NCBI GenBank assembly: GCA_965199875.1
Contig: OZ241346.1
Span: 3,410,001 to 3,474,000 of the forward strand
Direction of reading: 5' to 3'
Source: VXYL01 sp965199875
GTDB taxonomy: Bacteria; Pseudomonadota; Gammaproteobacteria; Pseudomonadales; Azotimanducaceae
DNA: 64,000 bases
Position 1 is the first letter of the stretch. Each line of letters opens with the position of its first letter. The position numbers were made by a program, and so were the translations under genes. The notes under the pieces were generated by a model. It was not told where the DNA came from, made no database searches, and worked only from the letters and a program-made list of their open reading frames with translations. Shown here piece after piece: positions 52,297-61,704 of the stretch.

Positions 52297-52884
52297 GTGC
52301 GAGCGCCCCTACGCGATCTAGGCGATGTCCGCTGCGAACCGTTGCGGGCGGCGGTTGCCGGCCTCGATGCGGCGGCTTGGCGCGCCGACGCCTATCGGCA
52401 GGACTCCTTCGACGTGCATCGCGCCACCGAATCGGTGCTGCTGCTGTTCGTCGATGCGGAGAGCTGGCCACGCCTCGACGTGGGCCAGGCAAGCGGCTGG
52501 GAACTGCTGGGCAGCGTCGCGCTGCGTCTGATGCAGGGCATCGTAGCCGCCCACTATCCACCCGGCGGCGTATTCCTGAGGGCCATGGCCGTGCGGCTGC
52601 CCGCCGCCGGGCGGATTGCGCCGCACCGCGACAAGCACGCCTCCTTCCGCCACAGCCATCGCATCCACGTGCCGCTGGCCACCAACGCGCGGGTGCGCTT
52701 CCTCATCGACGGCGCGCCGCATCGTCTGGGGGTGGGCCACGCCTACGAGATCGACAACCAGCGCCTGCACTCGGTGTTGAACAACGGCGCGACCCCGCGC
52801 GACCACTTCATCTTCGACTACCTGCCGCCGGCCGAACTCGTCGCTCCCGGCCTTGCCCGGCAGGACGCCGCGGACACCGCCTAG
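52297..52884 (+). CDS. Aspartyl/asparaginyl beta-hydroxylase-like dioxygenase
   Basis: 195 residues from a GTG with GGAGAA. The double-stranded beta-helix iron site appears as IAPHRDKHASFRHSHRIHVPL, with the first His in PHRD and the conserved R-x-H-V-P-L strand, and a second His in NQRLHSVLNNG. These Fe(II)/2-oxoglutarate enzymes hydroxylate Asp or Asn side chains, or act on free small molecules. It is 4 bp before a TPR-sulfotransferase gene and likely co-transcribed, suggesting joint modification of a peptide or glycan. Confidence 0.85.
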   Translation: MRAPLRDLGDVRCEPLRAAVAGLDAAAWRADAYRQDSFDVHRATESVLLLFVDAESWPRLDVGQASGWELLGSVALRLMQGIVAAHYPPGGVFLRAMAVRLPAAGRIAPHRDKHASFRHSHRIHVPLATNARVRFLIDGAPHRLGVGHAYEIDNQRLHSVLNNGATPRDHFIFDYLPPAELVAPGLARQDAADTA

Positions 52885-52888
52885 GCCC

Positions 52889-54955
52889 GTGTCCAGCGCC
52901 CCGCCGAACGACGACATCCGCGCCGCGGTGCAGGCGTTGCGCGGCAACCAGCCGCAGCGTGCCGAGGAGATCTGTCGCGACTACCTGCTCGCACATCCCG
53001 GCAGCGTCCGCCATCTGGCGCTGCTGGCACGCGCGCTCGCCAAGCAAGGCCGCCTCGACGAAGCGGAAGCGGAACTTCGGCGAGCGCTTGAACTCGGCCC
53101 GGAAGAGGCGATCCTGCATCAGGACCTCGGCAACGTGTACTTGGCTGGCGGGCGCTTGGCAGAGGCCGTGGAGACGTTGCGCAAGGCCGTCGCCCTGGCG
53201 CCCGAAGCGCCGCTGGCGCACCGCAAACTCGGCGAAGCGTTGGCCGCTTTGGGGCAAGGCGAAGAGGCCGATCGACACTTCGAGGCGTTCTTCGACCACG
53301 ACCCGGCAAGCGCTCGCATTGCCGAAGGCGCCGACCACCTCAAGGCCGGGCGCGTCGACGAGGCCGTGGCGGCGCTTGCCGCAGTGCTGCGGGAACATCC
53401 GAACGACGTCTCGGCGATGCGCCATATGGCCGTCGCCTGCTGGCGCGGCAAGCGGAATCTCTCCGATGCCGAGGCGTGGCTGCGCAAAGCCACGGCGCTG
53501 GCGCCGGACTTCGCCGCCGCATGGCTCACCCTGGGCCGAGTGCTGCTCGACGCCGACAAGCACGTGCAGGCGATCGACGCCTACCGCAAGGCCACGGCAA
53601 CGGCACCCGCGAACGCCGCCGCTTGGTCCGGGCTCGGCAGCGCCTACGCGCAGGCTGGCCAGCCCGAACCCAGCATCGGCGCCTACCGGCATTCGCTCGC
53701 TCTCGACTCCGATTCGCCCGGCGCGCTGCTGAGCCTCGCCCATGCGCTCAAGACCGTCGGCGATCAAGGCGCCGCGCTGGCTGCCTATCGTCGCGCCATC
53801 GCGCTGCGACCGCGCTTCGGCGAGGCGTACTGGAGCCTGGCCAACCTCAAGGTGTTCCGCTTCGAGGCGGCGGAAGTAGGCGCCATGCAGCGCCAGCTGC
53901 AGCGCGACGATCTGAACGACAGCGAGCAGGTTCACTTTCGCTTCGCGCTCGGCAAGGCGCTGGAAGACGCCGAGGACTACGACGGCGCTTGGACGCACTT
54001 CGACTCCGGCAACCGTCTGCAGCGGCCGAGGGTGCAGCACGATCCGGTGGCCATGGAAGACCGCCACGCCCGCATCATGGAGGTGTTCGACCAGGCGCTT
54101 CTAGCGGCCGAAGCCGGCCGCGGCCACCCAGCGCCCGATCCGATCTTCATCGTCGGCCTGCCCCGCTCCGGGTCGACGCTGATCGAGCAGATTCTCGCCA
54201 GCCACAGCCAGGTGGAAGGCACCGCGGAACTGCCGATTCTTGGCCGCGTCGCCACGTCCGTGGGCCGCTATCGCGCCGCGGACCAGCAGTTCCCGGAGGC
54301 CGTGCGGCATCTGCGCGGCGCCGACTGGCGCAGCTACGGCCAGCGCTACCTCGATGCGGCGAAGCGCCATCGCCGCACCAGCCGCCCTTTCTTCACCGAC
54401 AAGATGCCGAACAACTTCCCGCTGCTCGGCTTCGCCAAGCTGATCCTGCCGAACGCCAGGATCATCGACGCCCGCCGCCACCCGCTCGACGCCTGCGTCG
54501 GCTGCTACAAGCAGCTCTTCGCAAGCGGCCAGGCGTTCACCTACGACCTGGAGGATCTCTCCCACTACCTCCTCCAATACGACCGCCTGATGCGGCACTG
54601 GGACGAGCAGCTGCCAGGCGCCGTGCTGCGCGTCTACTACGAAGACACGGTGCTGGACCTGGAAGGCCAAGTGCGGCGCATCCTCGACCACTGCCAGCTG
54701 CCCTTCGAGCCCGCCTGCGTGCGCTTCCACGAAACCCGACGCGCCGTCAAGACCGCCAGCTCCGAGCAGGTGCGCCAGCCCATCCACACGGACGCCTTGG
54801 GCAAGTGGCGCGTCTACGCCAAGCACCTGGACTGGCTTGTCGACGATTTGGCGCCCATCGTCGCGGCCTTGCCGGAGCGCGTGCGCCGCGCCGCCGGCGA
54901 ACCGGTGGCGCACGAGCCCCTCGATCAGTCGAAGGGCCAGACCTCCAGGCCGTGA
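52889..54955 (+). CDS. TPR-repeat sulfotransferase
   Basis: 688 residues from a GTG 5 bp after the hydroxylase stop; a TTG at 52853 would overlap that gene. Residues 1-350 hold about nine TPR units (for example GRLDEAEAELRRALELGPEE, DAIDAYRKATATAPANAAA). The sulfotransferase domain begins at PDPIFIVGLPRSGSTLIEQILASH, the 5'-phosphosulfate loop, and continues with FFTDKMPNNFPLLGFAKLILPNARIIDARRHPLDACVG, the 3'-phosphate motif. It transfers sulfate from PAPS to an unknown acceptor, the TPR part probably selecting the partner. Its end overlaps the convergent propeller-like gene by 31 bp. Confidence 0.9.
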   Translation: MSSAPPNDDIRAAVQALRGNQPQRAEEICRDYLLAHPGSVRHLALLARALAKQGRLDEAEAELRRALELGPEEAILHQDLGNVYLAGGRLAEAVETLRKAVALAPEAPLAHRKLGEALAALGQGEEADRHFEAFFDHDPASARIAEGADHLKAGRVDEAVAALAAVLREHPNDVSAMRHMAVACWRGKRNLSDAEAWLRKATALAPDFAAAWLTLGRVLLDADKHVQAIDAYRKATATAPANAAAWSGLGSAYAQAGQPEPSIGAYRHSLALDSDSPGALLSLAHALKTVGDQGAALAAYRRAIALRPRFGEAYWSLANLKVFRFEAAEVGAMQRQLQRDDLNDSEQVHFRFALGKALEDAEDYDGAWTHFDSGNRLQRPRVQHDPVAMEDRHARIMEVFDQALLAAEAGRGHPAPDPIFIVGLPRSGSTLIEQILASHSQVEGTAELPILGRVATSVGRYRAADQQFPEAVRHLRGADWRSYGQRYLDAAKRHRRTSRPFFTDKMPNNFPLLGFAKLILPNARIIDARRHPLDACVGCYKQLFASGQAFTYDLEDLSHYLLQYDRLMRHWDEQLPGAVLRVYYEDTVLDLEGQVRRILDHCQLPFEPACVRFHETRRAVKTASSEQVRQPIHTDALGKWRVYAKHLDWLVDDLAPIVAALPERVRRAAGEPVAHEPLDQSKGQTSRP

Positions 54956-55839
54956 ATGGCGTTGCGCACGTCCATGGAGAGATTCACGCGCAATGCCTGG
55001 CGATTGGCCGCGAGGTCGTAGACGGTTACCGTCGAGGGCGACGAACCGCCCGCTACGGCGGTGCCGGAGAGCGCGCAGAGGCCCCGCGCGAAACCCTGCC
55101 GGGCGATGCCGCCGGTGCCGGTGCGTTGGAGTTCGCGCGGCCGATATTTCGGCACGGCCAGGGCCCGATCCTCCTTGCCGTCGCGCCCGGTGTAGCGCAG
55201 CACGTCGGCCTCGCTGTCGTTGAACAGCACGCCGTCCCGGAACGGGCGGGCGTTGTGCGTGCCACGGGGCAGTTCGGCGGCCATGCGCACCGCGCTGCCG
55301 TTGAAGTGCAGCAGGCCGCCGGTGCGCAGGCCGGCGATGTACATGCCGCCCGATTCGCAATGCACGTTGTTGATGTGCAGCTTGTTGAGCGGCAGCGGCC
55401 CGTCCTCCTGGCGCGGATCGAAGACGCGCCCCTTGAAGCGAAACCGCTGCACATCGACGTGCAGCGCCCAGTGGAAGGCGCGCTGGTCGAGATCGAAGCC
55501 CAGCACGGCGTCGAAGCCGGTGGAGGCGAGGTACAGCGTGCGTTGGTGGACGCAGATCTCGTGGCAGTGCTGCAGATAGGGGTTGCGCCAGCTGTCCAGC
55601 GGGGCGAAGTCCGGCGCGAAGGCGAACAGCTCGTCGCTGGCGGCGATGTACACGGTGCCGTCGTCGAAGGCGATGCCGCGCAGGCCGCGGTCGCCGCCCC
55701 GCCCGGTCCAGTCGATGCCGGCCTCGTCCCAGTCCAGCACCAGGCGCGCGTTCTGCGCGTGCAGGTCCAAGAGATAGGCGCCGCCATGGCTCTCGCCCTG
55801 CCGGCTGCCGCGCACCACCGATGTGGCGAGCAAGCGCAT
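54925..55839 (-). CDS. Beta-propeller-like protein (DUF4915/TIGR03032-like)
   Basis: 304 residues. It has repeated blades with G-I-A-F-D-D-G-T-V-Y-I-A-A, TLYLASTGFDAVLGFDLD, MYIAGLRTGGLLHF and DGVLFNDSEADVLRY, with conserved HCHEICV and LHINNVHCE histidines. The pattern resembles the DUF4915/TIGR03032 group that often sits next to TPR-sulfotransferases. No signal peptide; function unknown, perhaps a sugar- or peptide-binding partner. The start codon is an ATG 24 bp upstream of the TonB gene stop side, so it is likely co-transcribed after the TonB receptor. Confidence 0.7.
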   Translation of the reverse strand: MRLLATSVVRGSRQGESHGGAYLLDLHAQNARLVLDWDEAGIDWTGRGGDRGLRGIAFDDGTVYIAASDELFAFAPDFAPLDSWRNPYLQHCHEICVHQRTLYLASTGFDAVLGFDLDQRAFHWALHVDVQRFRFKGRVFDPRQEDGPLPLNKLHINNVHCESGGMYIAGLRTGGLLHFNGSAVRMAAELPRGTHNARPFRDGVLFNDSEADVLRYTGRDGKEDRALAVPKYRPRELQRTGTGGIARQGFARGLCALSGTAVAGGSSPSTVTVYDLAANRQALRVNLSMDVRNAIHGLEVWPFD

Positions 55840-55863
55840 CCGCGCTAGCCGCGGCGCCGAACG

Positions 55864-58260
55864 CTAGAACCGCTTGCTGATGCTTACGCCGAGCGTGCGC
55901 GGACGGGCGTAGGAGCGAATGTTCTGATAGCGGGGATCGTTGAACCACGCCGCCTGGTAGTTGCCGCCGTTGTCCAGATAGTCGATGGTGCGCCGATCCC
56001 AGACGTTGTTGAGGGCGACCGTCAAGCCCAAGCCGCCGTCGAACGAAGCGCCCAGCTGCAAGTTGGCCATCGTCCAGGACGGCTGGCGGCCGTTCGGATC
56101 CTCGGCGATGGCCGCCTCGAGGCCGTTGTAGACCGAGGACTGGTAGCTGGTGTCGTAGCGAATCCACAGCTGCTCGGCGACGGCAACGCCCCACCAGGTG
56201 TATTCGACAGCCAGCCACGCCTTGAACTCCGGCGAGATGGGCATGGTGGTGCCGTCGCGCACCACGCTGCCGCTCAGCAGCGTGAACTCCGAGGAGAACT
56301 TCGGCGCGGCGCGGAATAACGAGCCCTCGATGCGCCAGTTGGCGCCCGGCTGCGCTTCCCAGTTCAGTTCCACGCCGGTGGTTTCGGCGGTGTCGCCGTT
56401 GAGGATGCCGCGCAGCCACCACTGGTCCTCGACGCCGCCGTCGTTGTTGAGCTGAATGTCCTCCCACACCATGTGGAAGGCGGAGAGGTTCAAGCGCAGC
56501 CGTCCGTCGGCCCAGTCGCTCTTGATGCCCAGCTCGAAGTTGTTCAGCTTGTCCGAAGAGTAGTTGAGCGGCACCCGCCCGGTGGCCGCGGCGCGCTGGC
56601 TGTTCGAGCCGCCGAGGCGGAACCCTTGGCTGAACAGCGCGTAGAACATCTTGTCGTTGTCCAAGCGGTACTGCGCGTTCAGCTTGAAGGCGGTGTCGCT
56701 TTCCACGCCGGAGGCGCGGTAGGCGCCGCCTAGCTCGAGAGCGGACAGCGGCGGCAGGCCCTGGGGGAAGTTGTAGCGGTCGAACTCGTTGCGGTCGTAC
56801 TCGAACCAGCGCGCGCCGAGACCGGCCGTAAGGCGCTCGGAGAGATCGTAGGACACCTCGCCGAACGCGGCGCGTTGCGTCACGGCGCGCTGGAAGCGGT
56901 TGGAGAAGCCGATGTTCGTGGGCGGCAGCGGATAGTCGATGCCGTCGTAGCTGCTGTAGTAGTTGTAGGCGTAGTAGTTGGCGGCCTGCCAGGCCAGCGT
57001 GTCGGTCAGCTGGTCGTTTTGGGCGCCGTACAGCCACTCGTCGTCGACGTCTTCGTAGAAGCCGCCGATCATCCACTGGAAGCGGCTGGCGCCCGTGGAC
57101 GTGAGGCGCACCTCTTGCGAAAGACGCTCCTGGTCCTGGTCGTTGAAGGTGGTGCCGAAGGTGTACTCGGAGTTGTACAGGTCGTAGCCGCTGTAGGCGC
57201 CGAAGTAGGCGTCCTTGTACTGCTCGTAGAGCATGTTGTCCCACTCGTAGACGATCTTGCGGTCGAACTGCGCGGTGGTGGCGGAGAACTCCGCGAAACC
57301 CAGGTCGCCGCTGATGGTCATGGCGATCTGCTGCCAGTCGTCTTCGCGGTAGTCGTCGAAGAACCGGGTGATCTTGAAGTCGCCGAGGGCGGGGTCGGAC
57401 TCCCACGAACCGGTAGCCTCGCTGGCCTGGCCAATGGCGGACGCGAGAACGCTCCAGTGCTCGGAGACGTCCCAGGCGGCGGCCAGCCGGCCGCCGCGGA
57501 CGTCGTAGTCGTTGAAGTCGTCCTCCACCACGTCGGCGTTGTCCGTGGTGCCGGCCATGTCCATGCCGGGCACGTTGTCCACGTAGCCGCCTTCGCGGGA
57601 GTAGTAGCCAGCGCCGCGCACGGCCAGCCGCTCGGACAGCGGCACGTTGAGGTGGCCGCTCAAGTCGAAGCTCGGCTCGCCGCCCTGCGTGGCGTAGGCG
57701 CCGGTGTCGAGCTGGGCGGAGAAACCCGTGACGTCCGGCTTGTTGGTGATGACGCGCAGCGTTCCGGACTGCGAACTCGATCCGAACAGCGTGCCCTGGG
57801 GCCCAGGCAGCGCCTCGACCCGTTCGATGTCCACCAGCCACGGATCCACCTGCTGCGAGTTGGTGGTGAGCGGCTGCTCGTCCAGATACACCGCGGTCAT
57901 GCTGTCCGTGCGGTACTCCGAAGACCCGGTGGAGACGCCGCGGAACACCACCGAGTTGCGCCCCGGCACGGCGTTGACCAGGGTGACGCTCGGCAGCGCG
58001 TCGATGTACTCCTTCATGTCCCGGGCGCCAAGCCGCTCCAGATCCGCCTCGGTGAAGGCGGTGATGCTCTGCGCGACGTCCTGCATGTCCGCGGCGCGCT
58101 TGGTGGCGGTGACGATGATCTCCTCGATGCGACGGTCGTCTTCGTCCTCCGCGCCGCTTGCCGGACCGTGGGCGGCCGCCATCACCGCGACCGCCAGCGA
58201 CGTGAGGCGCAGCTTCGGCGCACCGGGGCCGGGCCGGCTGAACTTCGGCGGTGTCGCCAT
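55864..58260 (-). CDS. TonB-dependent receptor
   Basis: 798 residues from the ATG at 58260 with a GAGG site. Hydrophobic signal (LTSLAVAVMAAAHGPASGAE), TonB box EEIIVTATKRAA, plug (DVAQSITAFTEADLERLG to GTLFGSSSQSGTLRVITNKP) and a C-terminal barrel rich in Tyr/Trp, ending VSISKRF with terminal Phe. The style is that of the large receptor class used for plant- or algal-derived compounds and siderophores in gammaproteobacteria. It is first in an apparent operon with the propeller-like gene. Confidence 0.92.
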   Translation of the reverse strand: MATPPKFSRPGPGAPKLRLTSLAVAVMAAAHGPASGAEDEDDRRIEEIIVTATKRAADMQDVAQSITAFTEADLERLGARDMKEYIDALPSVTLVNAVPGRNSVVFRGVSTGSSEYRTDSMTAVYLDEQPLTTNSQQVDPWLVDIERVEALPGPQGTLFGSSSQSGTLRVITNKPDVTGFSAQLDTGAYATQGGEPSFDLSGHLNVPLSERLAVRGAGYYSREGGYVDNVPGMDMAGTTDNADVVEDDFNDYDVRGGRLAAAWDVSEHWSVLASAIGQASEATGSWESDPALGDFKITRFFDDYREDDWQQIAMTISGDLGFAEFSATTAQFDRKIVYEWDNMLYEQYKDAYFGAYSGYDLYNSEYTFGTTFNDQDQERLSQEVRLTSTGASRFQWMIGGFYEDVDDEWLYGAQNDQLTDTLAWQAANYYAYNYYSSYDGIDYPLPPTNIGFSNRFQRAVTQRAAFGEVSYDLSERLTAGLGARWFEYDRNEFDRYNFPQGLPPLSALELGGAYRASGVESDTAFKLNAQYRLDNDKMFYALFSQGFRLGGSNSQRAAATGRVPLNYSSDKLNNFELGIKSDWADGRLRLNLSAFHMVWEDIQLNNDGGVEDQWWLRGILNGDTAETTGVELNWEAQPGANWRIEGSLFRAAPKFSSEFTLLSGSVVRDGTTMPISPEFKAWLAVEYTWWGVAVAEQLWIRYDTSYQSSVYNGLEAAIAEDPNGRQPSWTMANLQLGASFDGGLGLTVALNNVWDRRTIDYLDNGGNYQAAWFNDPRYQNIRSYARPRTLGVSISKRF

Positions 58261-58528
58261 TGGTGCCTCGACTGGTGGTCTTGGATGTACGGAGTAGACG
58301 GGCAGCGGCGAGCCGTTGTCAAGCCGCATGATGGCGCGCGGTCCAGCCTCTTGGCGGATCGGCGTTGAAAGCGCTATGGTTCGCGCTGAGGAGAAGCCGA
58401 GATCTTGTGGGACGTTCGGCGCGGAGCGTCAAGGCTCTCGCCTTGTCGAGTGACGGAGCTTCCCTCTTGCGCGACAACAGCCAGGGGCCCGCGATGACAG
58501 AAGGCGCGACGGCGGGTAGATCCGCGAA
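58261..58528. other. Promoter region between TonB receptor and repeat-domain gene
   Basis: 268 bp of divergent spacer. A plus-strand open frame from 58365 (also reading through 58500-58670) overlaps the start of the next gene in another frame; it is basic and looks like an alternative or decayed N-terminus. No clear promoter boxes. Confidence 0.3.
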
Positions 58529-60196
58529 ATGGCGGCGGGTGCTCTTCCGTCCGTGGTCGCCACGGATGGCGATGGGGCTGTCCTTGCCGTCGCATCCTGT
58601 GGTGGCGTGGTGCTGGCGTTCGTTGCCGAGGCCGGGCTTGAACGGGGGCGCAATCTCTCTGGGCAAGTGACCGACGCCAACGAGGGTACGCCCGTCGTCG
58701 CAGCGACCGTCGAAGTCGACGGCGAACTCGGGCCGAATGGCGCCATTATCGGCGGGGTCGCCCACACCGACGACCAAGGCAGATTCGAACTTCGAGCGCG
58801 TAGCGGAGACAGGTGGATTCGAGTGCGAAGCGACGGATACGCCACCAAGACGATCCGAGTTCCAGAGCGAAACAGAGAAGCGATCGTAGTCGCCTTGGAC
58901 ACTGGCGGCACGATTGCCGGTCGTCTTGTGCTACCCACTGGAGAGCCGGCAACTGGCGACGTTACTCTGGTTGCGTCGCGCTCGGACCCACTACGGCCGC
59001 TCGGTTTCTGGGAAGTCCACCAGCTGTTGCGCGGTGGGCGGAAGGCGACGGTCGGCGAGAGCGGCGAATTTCGCCTCGAGAACGTACTGCCCGGGCGATA
59101 CAAGCTCATAGCAAGGTCAAGAAGCGGTATGGTAGGAGACAGATTGGTCGAAGTATACGAACGAGAAACCAACCCGTCGATTCAGTTGGTCGTCAAACCT
59201 CTCGCAACGGTTACAGGATCGCTCTCTGGACTGACAAACGACGAGCGTGCAACGCTGCGGGTGGAAACGTCGTCGGACGGCCAGACCACTGCGACGCTTC
59301 GCGGTGTCGCCAACGGTCCGTTCGAAATCTCCGGCATACCGAACGGAGAGTTCGTCCTGGTGGCGCAGAGTTCAAATCGCCGCGTCCTTGAATCCACGTT
59401 CGAGATCAGCAACCTCGAATCCGCGCGTGTCGACCTCGCGTTCATGTGGTCTTCTCGGCTTTGGGGACGTGTGCGCGCAGGCACTGCCACAGGGCCATTG
59501 CGTATGGAAGTGGTCGCGACACCGCAGGACCAAGCAATGCCCGCGGGAGCATCGTGGACCGCACCGGACGGATCATATGAGATCGCGGGTCTAGGCGACG
59601 GAAACTACAGCGTAGTCGCGCGCGGCCAGCGATTTGAGGCGGAGGTGGCCGGCGACACCGAGTTGGACCTGACCTTGTCGTCCAACTCTCTAGCCGGCAC
59701 GGTTTGGGCGATGGGCGAGGCGTTGGGGGGCCGCGTCGTCGTCGCACGGGCAGCAGAAAGCGACGGGCCTGGCCCCCTCGTTGTACATGCGGAGACCGGC
59801 TTGGATGCCAAGTTTCGTTTCGATGGACTGCCAGCAGGTCAATACGCGGTGGCAGTAATGGATCCCTTCTACGACGGAGCGGTTCGGCACATCTACGTCA
59901 ACTCCCAGATAGAAGGGTTCGATTTCCAGCTCGATCCGACGGACGATCTGCGATCCATCAGTGTGGGCAAGTCTCAACACACGCCCCAACGTACTCTGCA
60001 AGTCGATATCCGGCGCGGTGTATTCGACCGGCTATCGATTCTCGTTGAGCTGAACGCGGATGGAGTGGGAAGGTTGCCTCTGTCTCTGCACGGTGCGGAT
60101 CTGCGCGTATCGCTAGGCCACGCCCACGCAAACATACCCCAATGGAACGGGGACGATCTAGTCGTGAACTTGAGAGCCGAGAAGAGTGACCTATAG
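58529..60196 (+). CDS. Carboxypeptidase-regulatory-like repeat protein (secreted/surface)
   Basis: 555 residues from an ATG without a good ribosome site. An early hydrophobic stretch (AVLAVASCGGVVLAFVAEAG, about 17-36) may be a signal or anchor. Several Ig-like beta-sandwich units follow, with the pattern D-x-x-G-R/S/E-F-x-L/I and G-x-Y/F (DDQGRFELRARSGDRWIRV; ESGEFRLENVLPGRYKLIA; VRGVANGPFEISGIPNGEFVLV-type; PDGSYEIAGLGDGNYSVVA; FDGLPAGQYAVAV). These are CarboxypepD_reg/SdrD-B-like domains common in surface proteins. Composition is less GC-rich than its flanks. No catalytic domain. Confidence 0.75.
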   Translation: MAAGALPSVVATDGDGAVLAVASCGGVVLAFVAEAGLERGRNLSGQVTDANEGTPVVAATVEVDGELGPNGAIIGGVAHTDDQGRFELRARSGDRWIRVRSDGYATKTIRVPERNREAIVVALDTGGTIAGRLVLPTGEPATGDVTLVASRSDPLRPLGFWEVHQLLRGGRKATVGESGEFRLENVLPGRYKLIARSRSGMVGDRLVEVYERETNPSIQLVVKPLATVTGSLSGLTNDERATLRVETSSDGQTTATLRGVANGPFEISGIPNGEFVLVAQSSNRRVLESTFEISNLESARVDLAFMWSSRLWGRVRAGTATGPLRMEVVATPQDQAMPAGASWTAPDGSYEIAGLGDGNYSVVARGQRFEAEVAGDTELDLTLSSNSLAGTVWAMGEALGGRVVVARAAESDGPGPLVVHAETGLDAKFRFDGLPAGQYAVAVMDPFYDGAVRHIYVNSQIEGFDFQLDPTDDLRSISVGKSQHTPQRTLQVDIRRGVFDRLSILVELNADGVGRLPLSLHGADLRVSLGHAHANIPQWNGDDLVVNLRAEKSDL

Positions 60197-60276
60197 TTAC
60201 GGCCATGCACGATGCTTGTCTCCCTAGCCATCACCCAGTTTGTCGCACACCCATGGCGCGATGCATGATCCCCGCC

Positions 60277-61029
60277 TTAGAAGGAACCGCCGTCGACGCG
60301 TATTACGGCACCAGTGGTGTAGCTGCCGGCGGCACTGGCCAGGTACAGCGCCGCGCCAACGACTTCCTCCGGCTGGCCGCCGCGCTGCAGCGCGATGCCG
60401 GTCTTGGCGTTCCGCTCGAAGGCTTCCATGTCCCAGGCGAGGGAGATGTCGGTGAGAAACGGTCCGGCCTGGATGCAGTTCACGCGCACCTTCGGCGCGT
60501 AGGCGCGCGCCAGCGACAGGGTCAGCGAGTTGATGCCGGCCTTGGCGGCGCCGTAGGGTTCCGAGCCCGGCGTCGCCTGCACCGCGGCGATGCTGCCGAC
60601 GTTGACGATCGCGCCGCCATCGCCGGCGGCCATGCGTTCGCCGATCAGCGCCGAGAGCCGATACGGGCCTTTGAGATTGACGTCGATCACCTTGTCGAAC
60701 AGCTCCTCGGTAACCGCCGACAGCTTCGGATAGAGCGGCGACATGCCGGCGTTGTTGACCAGCACGTCCACCCGGCCGAAGGCGTCGTAGGCGGCATCGG
60801 CCAGCCCTTCGAGCTCGCCCCAGTGGCCGACGTGGCAGGCGTAGGGCAGCGCCTCTCGGCCGAGGGCCTGCACTTCGTCCGCCACCGCCTCGCAGTTGTC
60901 CTGCTTGCGGCTGGCGATGACGATGCTGGCGCCGTGCCGGGCAAAGGCCAAGGCCATTGCCCGCCCGAGGCCGCGGCTGCCGCCGGTGATCAACGCGACC
61001 TTGCCGCGGAGATCGAACAAATCGTCCAT
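60277..61029 (-). CDS. Short-chain dehydrogenase/reductase
   Basis: 250 residues from an ATG at 61029 with AGGAG 9 nt upstream. Classical SDR motifs: KVALITGGSRGLGRAMALA (T-G-x-x-x-G-x-G), VNNAGMSP (N-N-A-G), Ser in NVGSIAAVQ, catalytic EPYGAAKAG (Y-x-x-x-K) and VNCIQAGPFLTD. The nucleotide is probably NAD(P) with Ser/Arg after the Rossmann loop (ASRKQD favours NADP). A general oxidoreductase; the adjacent Lrp regulator transcribed in the same direction may control it. Confidence 0.9.
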   Translation of the reverse strand: MDDLFDLRGKVALITGGSRGLGRAMALAFARHGASIVIASRKQDNCEAVADEVQALGREALPYACHVGHWGELEGLADAAYDAFGRVDVLVNNAGMSPLYPKLSAVTEELFDKVIDVNLKGPYRLSALIGERMAAGDGGAIVNVGSIAAVQATPGSEPYGAAKAGINSLTLSLARAYAPKVRVNCIQAGPFLTDISLAWDMEAFERNAKTGIALQRGGQPEEVVGAALYLASAAGSYTTGAVIRVDGGSF

Positions 61030-61099
61030 TTCGATGCGCTCCTGTTGGTTCTCGCGGGCTGCCATCCCCGCCCTTGGAAGTGTTGCGAGCGGCGGACGT

Positions 61100-61582
61100 T
61101 TACGTAATCGGCAGTACCACGCGCCGAAACGCAGTGTGCATGACGATGGAGCCTTCCACGCGCTCGATGCCGGGCAGCCGAGCCAGCTGGTCGCGAATGC
61201 CCTCGTAGTGCGGCGTGTCTTGCGCCACGACGCGGAGTAGAAAGTCCAACTGACCGGCCAGGGCGTGGCACTCCATGACCTCGTCGATGCCCTGCACCGC
61301 TTCCTCGAACGCCGCGATGTCGTCGTGGCTGTCGGAGCGCAGCCTGACCGTTACGAACACGTTCTCCGGAAATCCAACGCGCGCCGCATCCAGCAGCGCG
61401 TGGTAGCCGAGGATGACGCCGGCGTTCTCCAAGGCCTGCCGGCGGCGCGAACAGCTCGTGCTCGACAGATGGACGCGTTCCGCCAATTCCTGGTTGGTGA
61501 GCGAGGCGTCCTCCTGCAAGGCGCGAAGAAGCAGAACGTCCGCACGGTCCAGTTGAGGGTTTTCGGTCGCTTTCTTGCGCAT
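61100..61582 (-). CDS. Lrp/AsnC-family transcriptional regulator
   Basis: 160 residues from the ATG at 61582. The N-terminal winged helix-turn-helix (DRADVLLLRALQEDASLTNQELAERVHLSSTSCSRRRQALE) is followed by a RAM ligand-binding domain (FVTVRLRSDSHDDIAAFEEA to EGIRDQLARLPGIERVEGSIV). These regulators sense amino acids and act as octamers. An upstream ATG at 61630 would add 16 residues. It lies 71 bp upstream of the SDR gene and divergent from the YD-repeat gene, so it may control either. Confidence 0.9.
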   Translation of the reverse strand: MRKKATENPQLDRADVLLLRALQEDASLTNQELAERVHLSSTSCSRRRQALENAGVILGYHALLDAARVGFPENVFVTVRLRSDSHDDIAAFEEAVQGIDEVMECHALAGQLDFLLRVVAQDTPHYEGIRDQLARLPGIERVEGSIVMHTAFRRVVLPIT

Positions 61583-61704
61583 TTGGCGTTTTCCCGCACA
61601 GTTCGCGCAAATGCTGCCCTTGATTGGCATGAGAAAGCAAGAAACGGGCGCGACGCCAGTGCTACGTTCTTTTCATCGAACCCGACACGATCGGGAGGTG
61701 CGAA

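Noticed and set aside
58365..58670. 101-codon plus-strand frame overlapping the start of the repeat-domain gene
   Set aside because: It ends inside the next gene in a different frame and has no family; an alternative N-terminus through a frameshift is possible but not supported.
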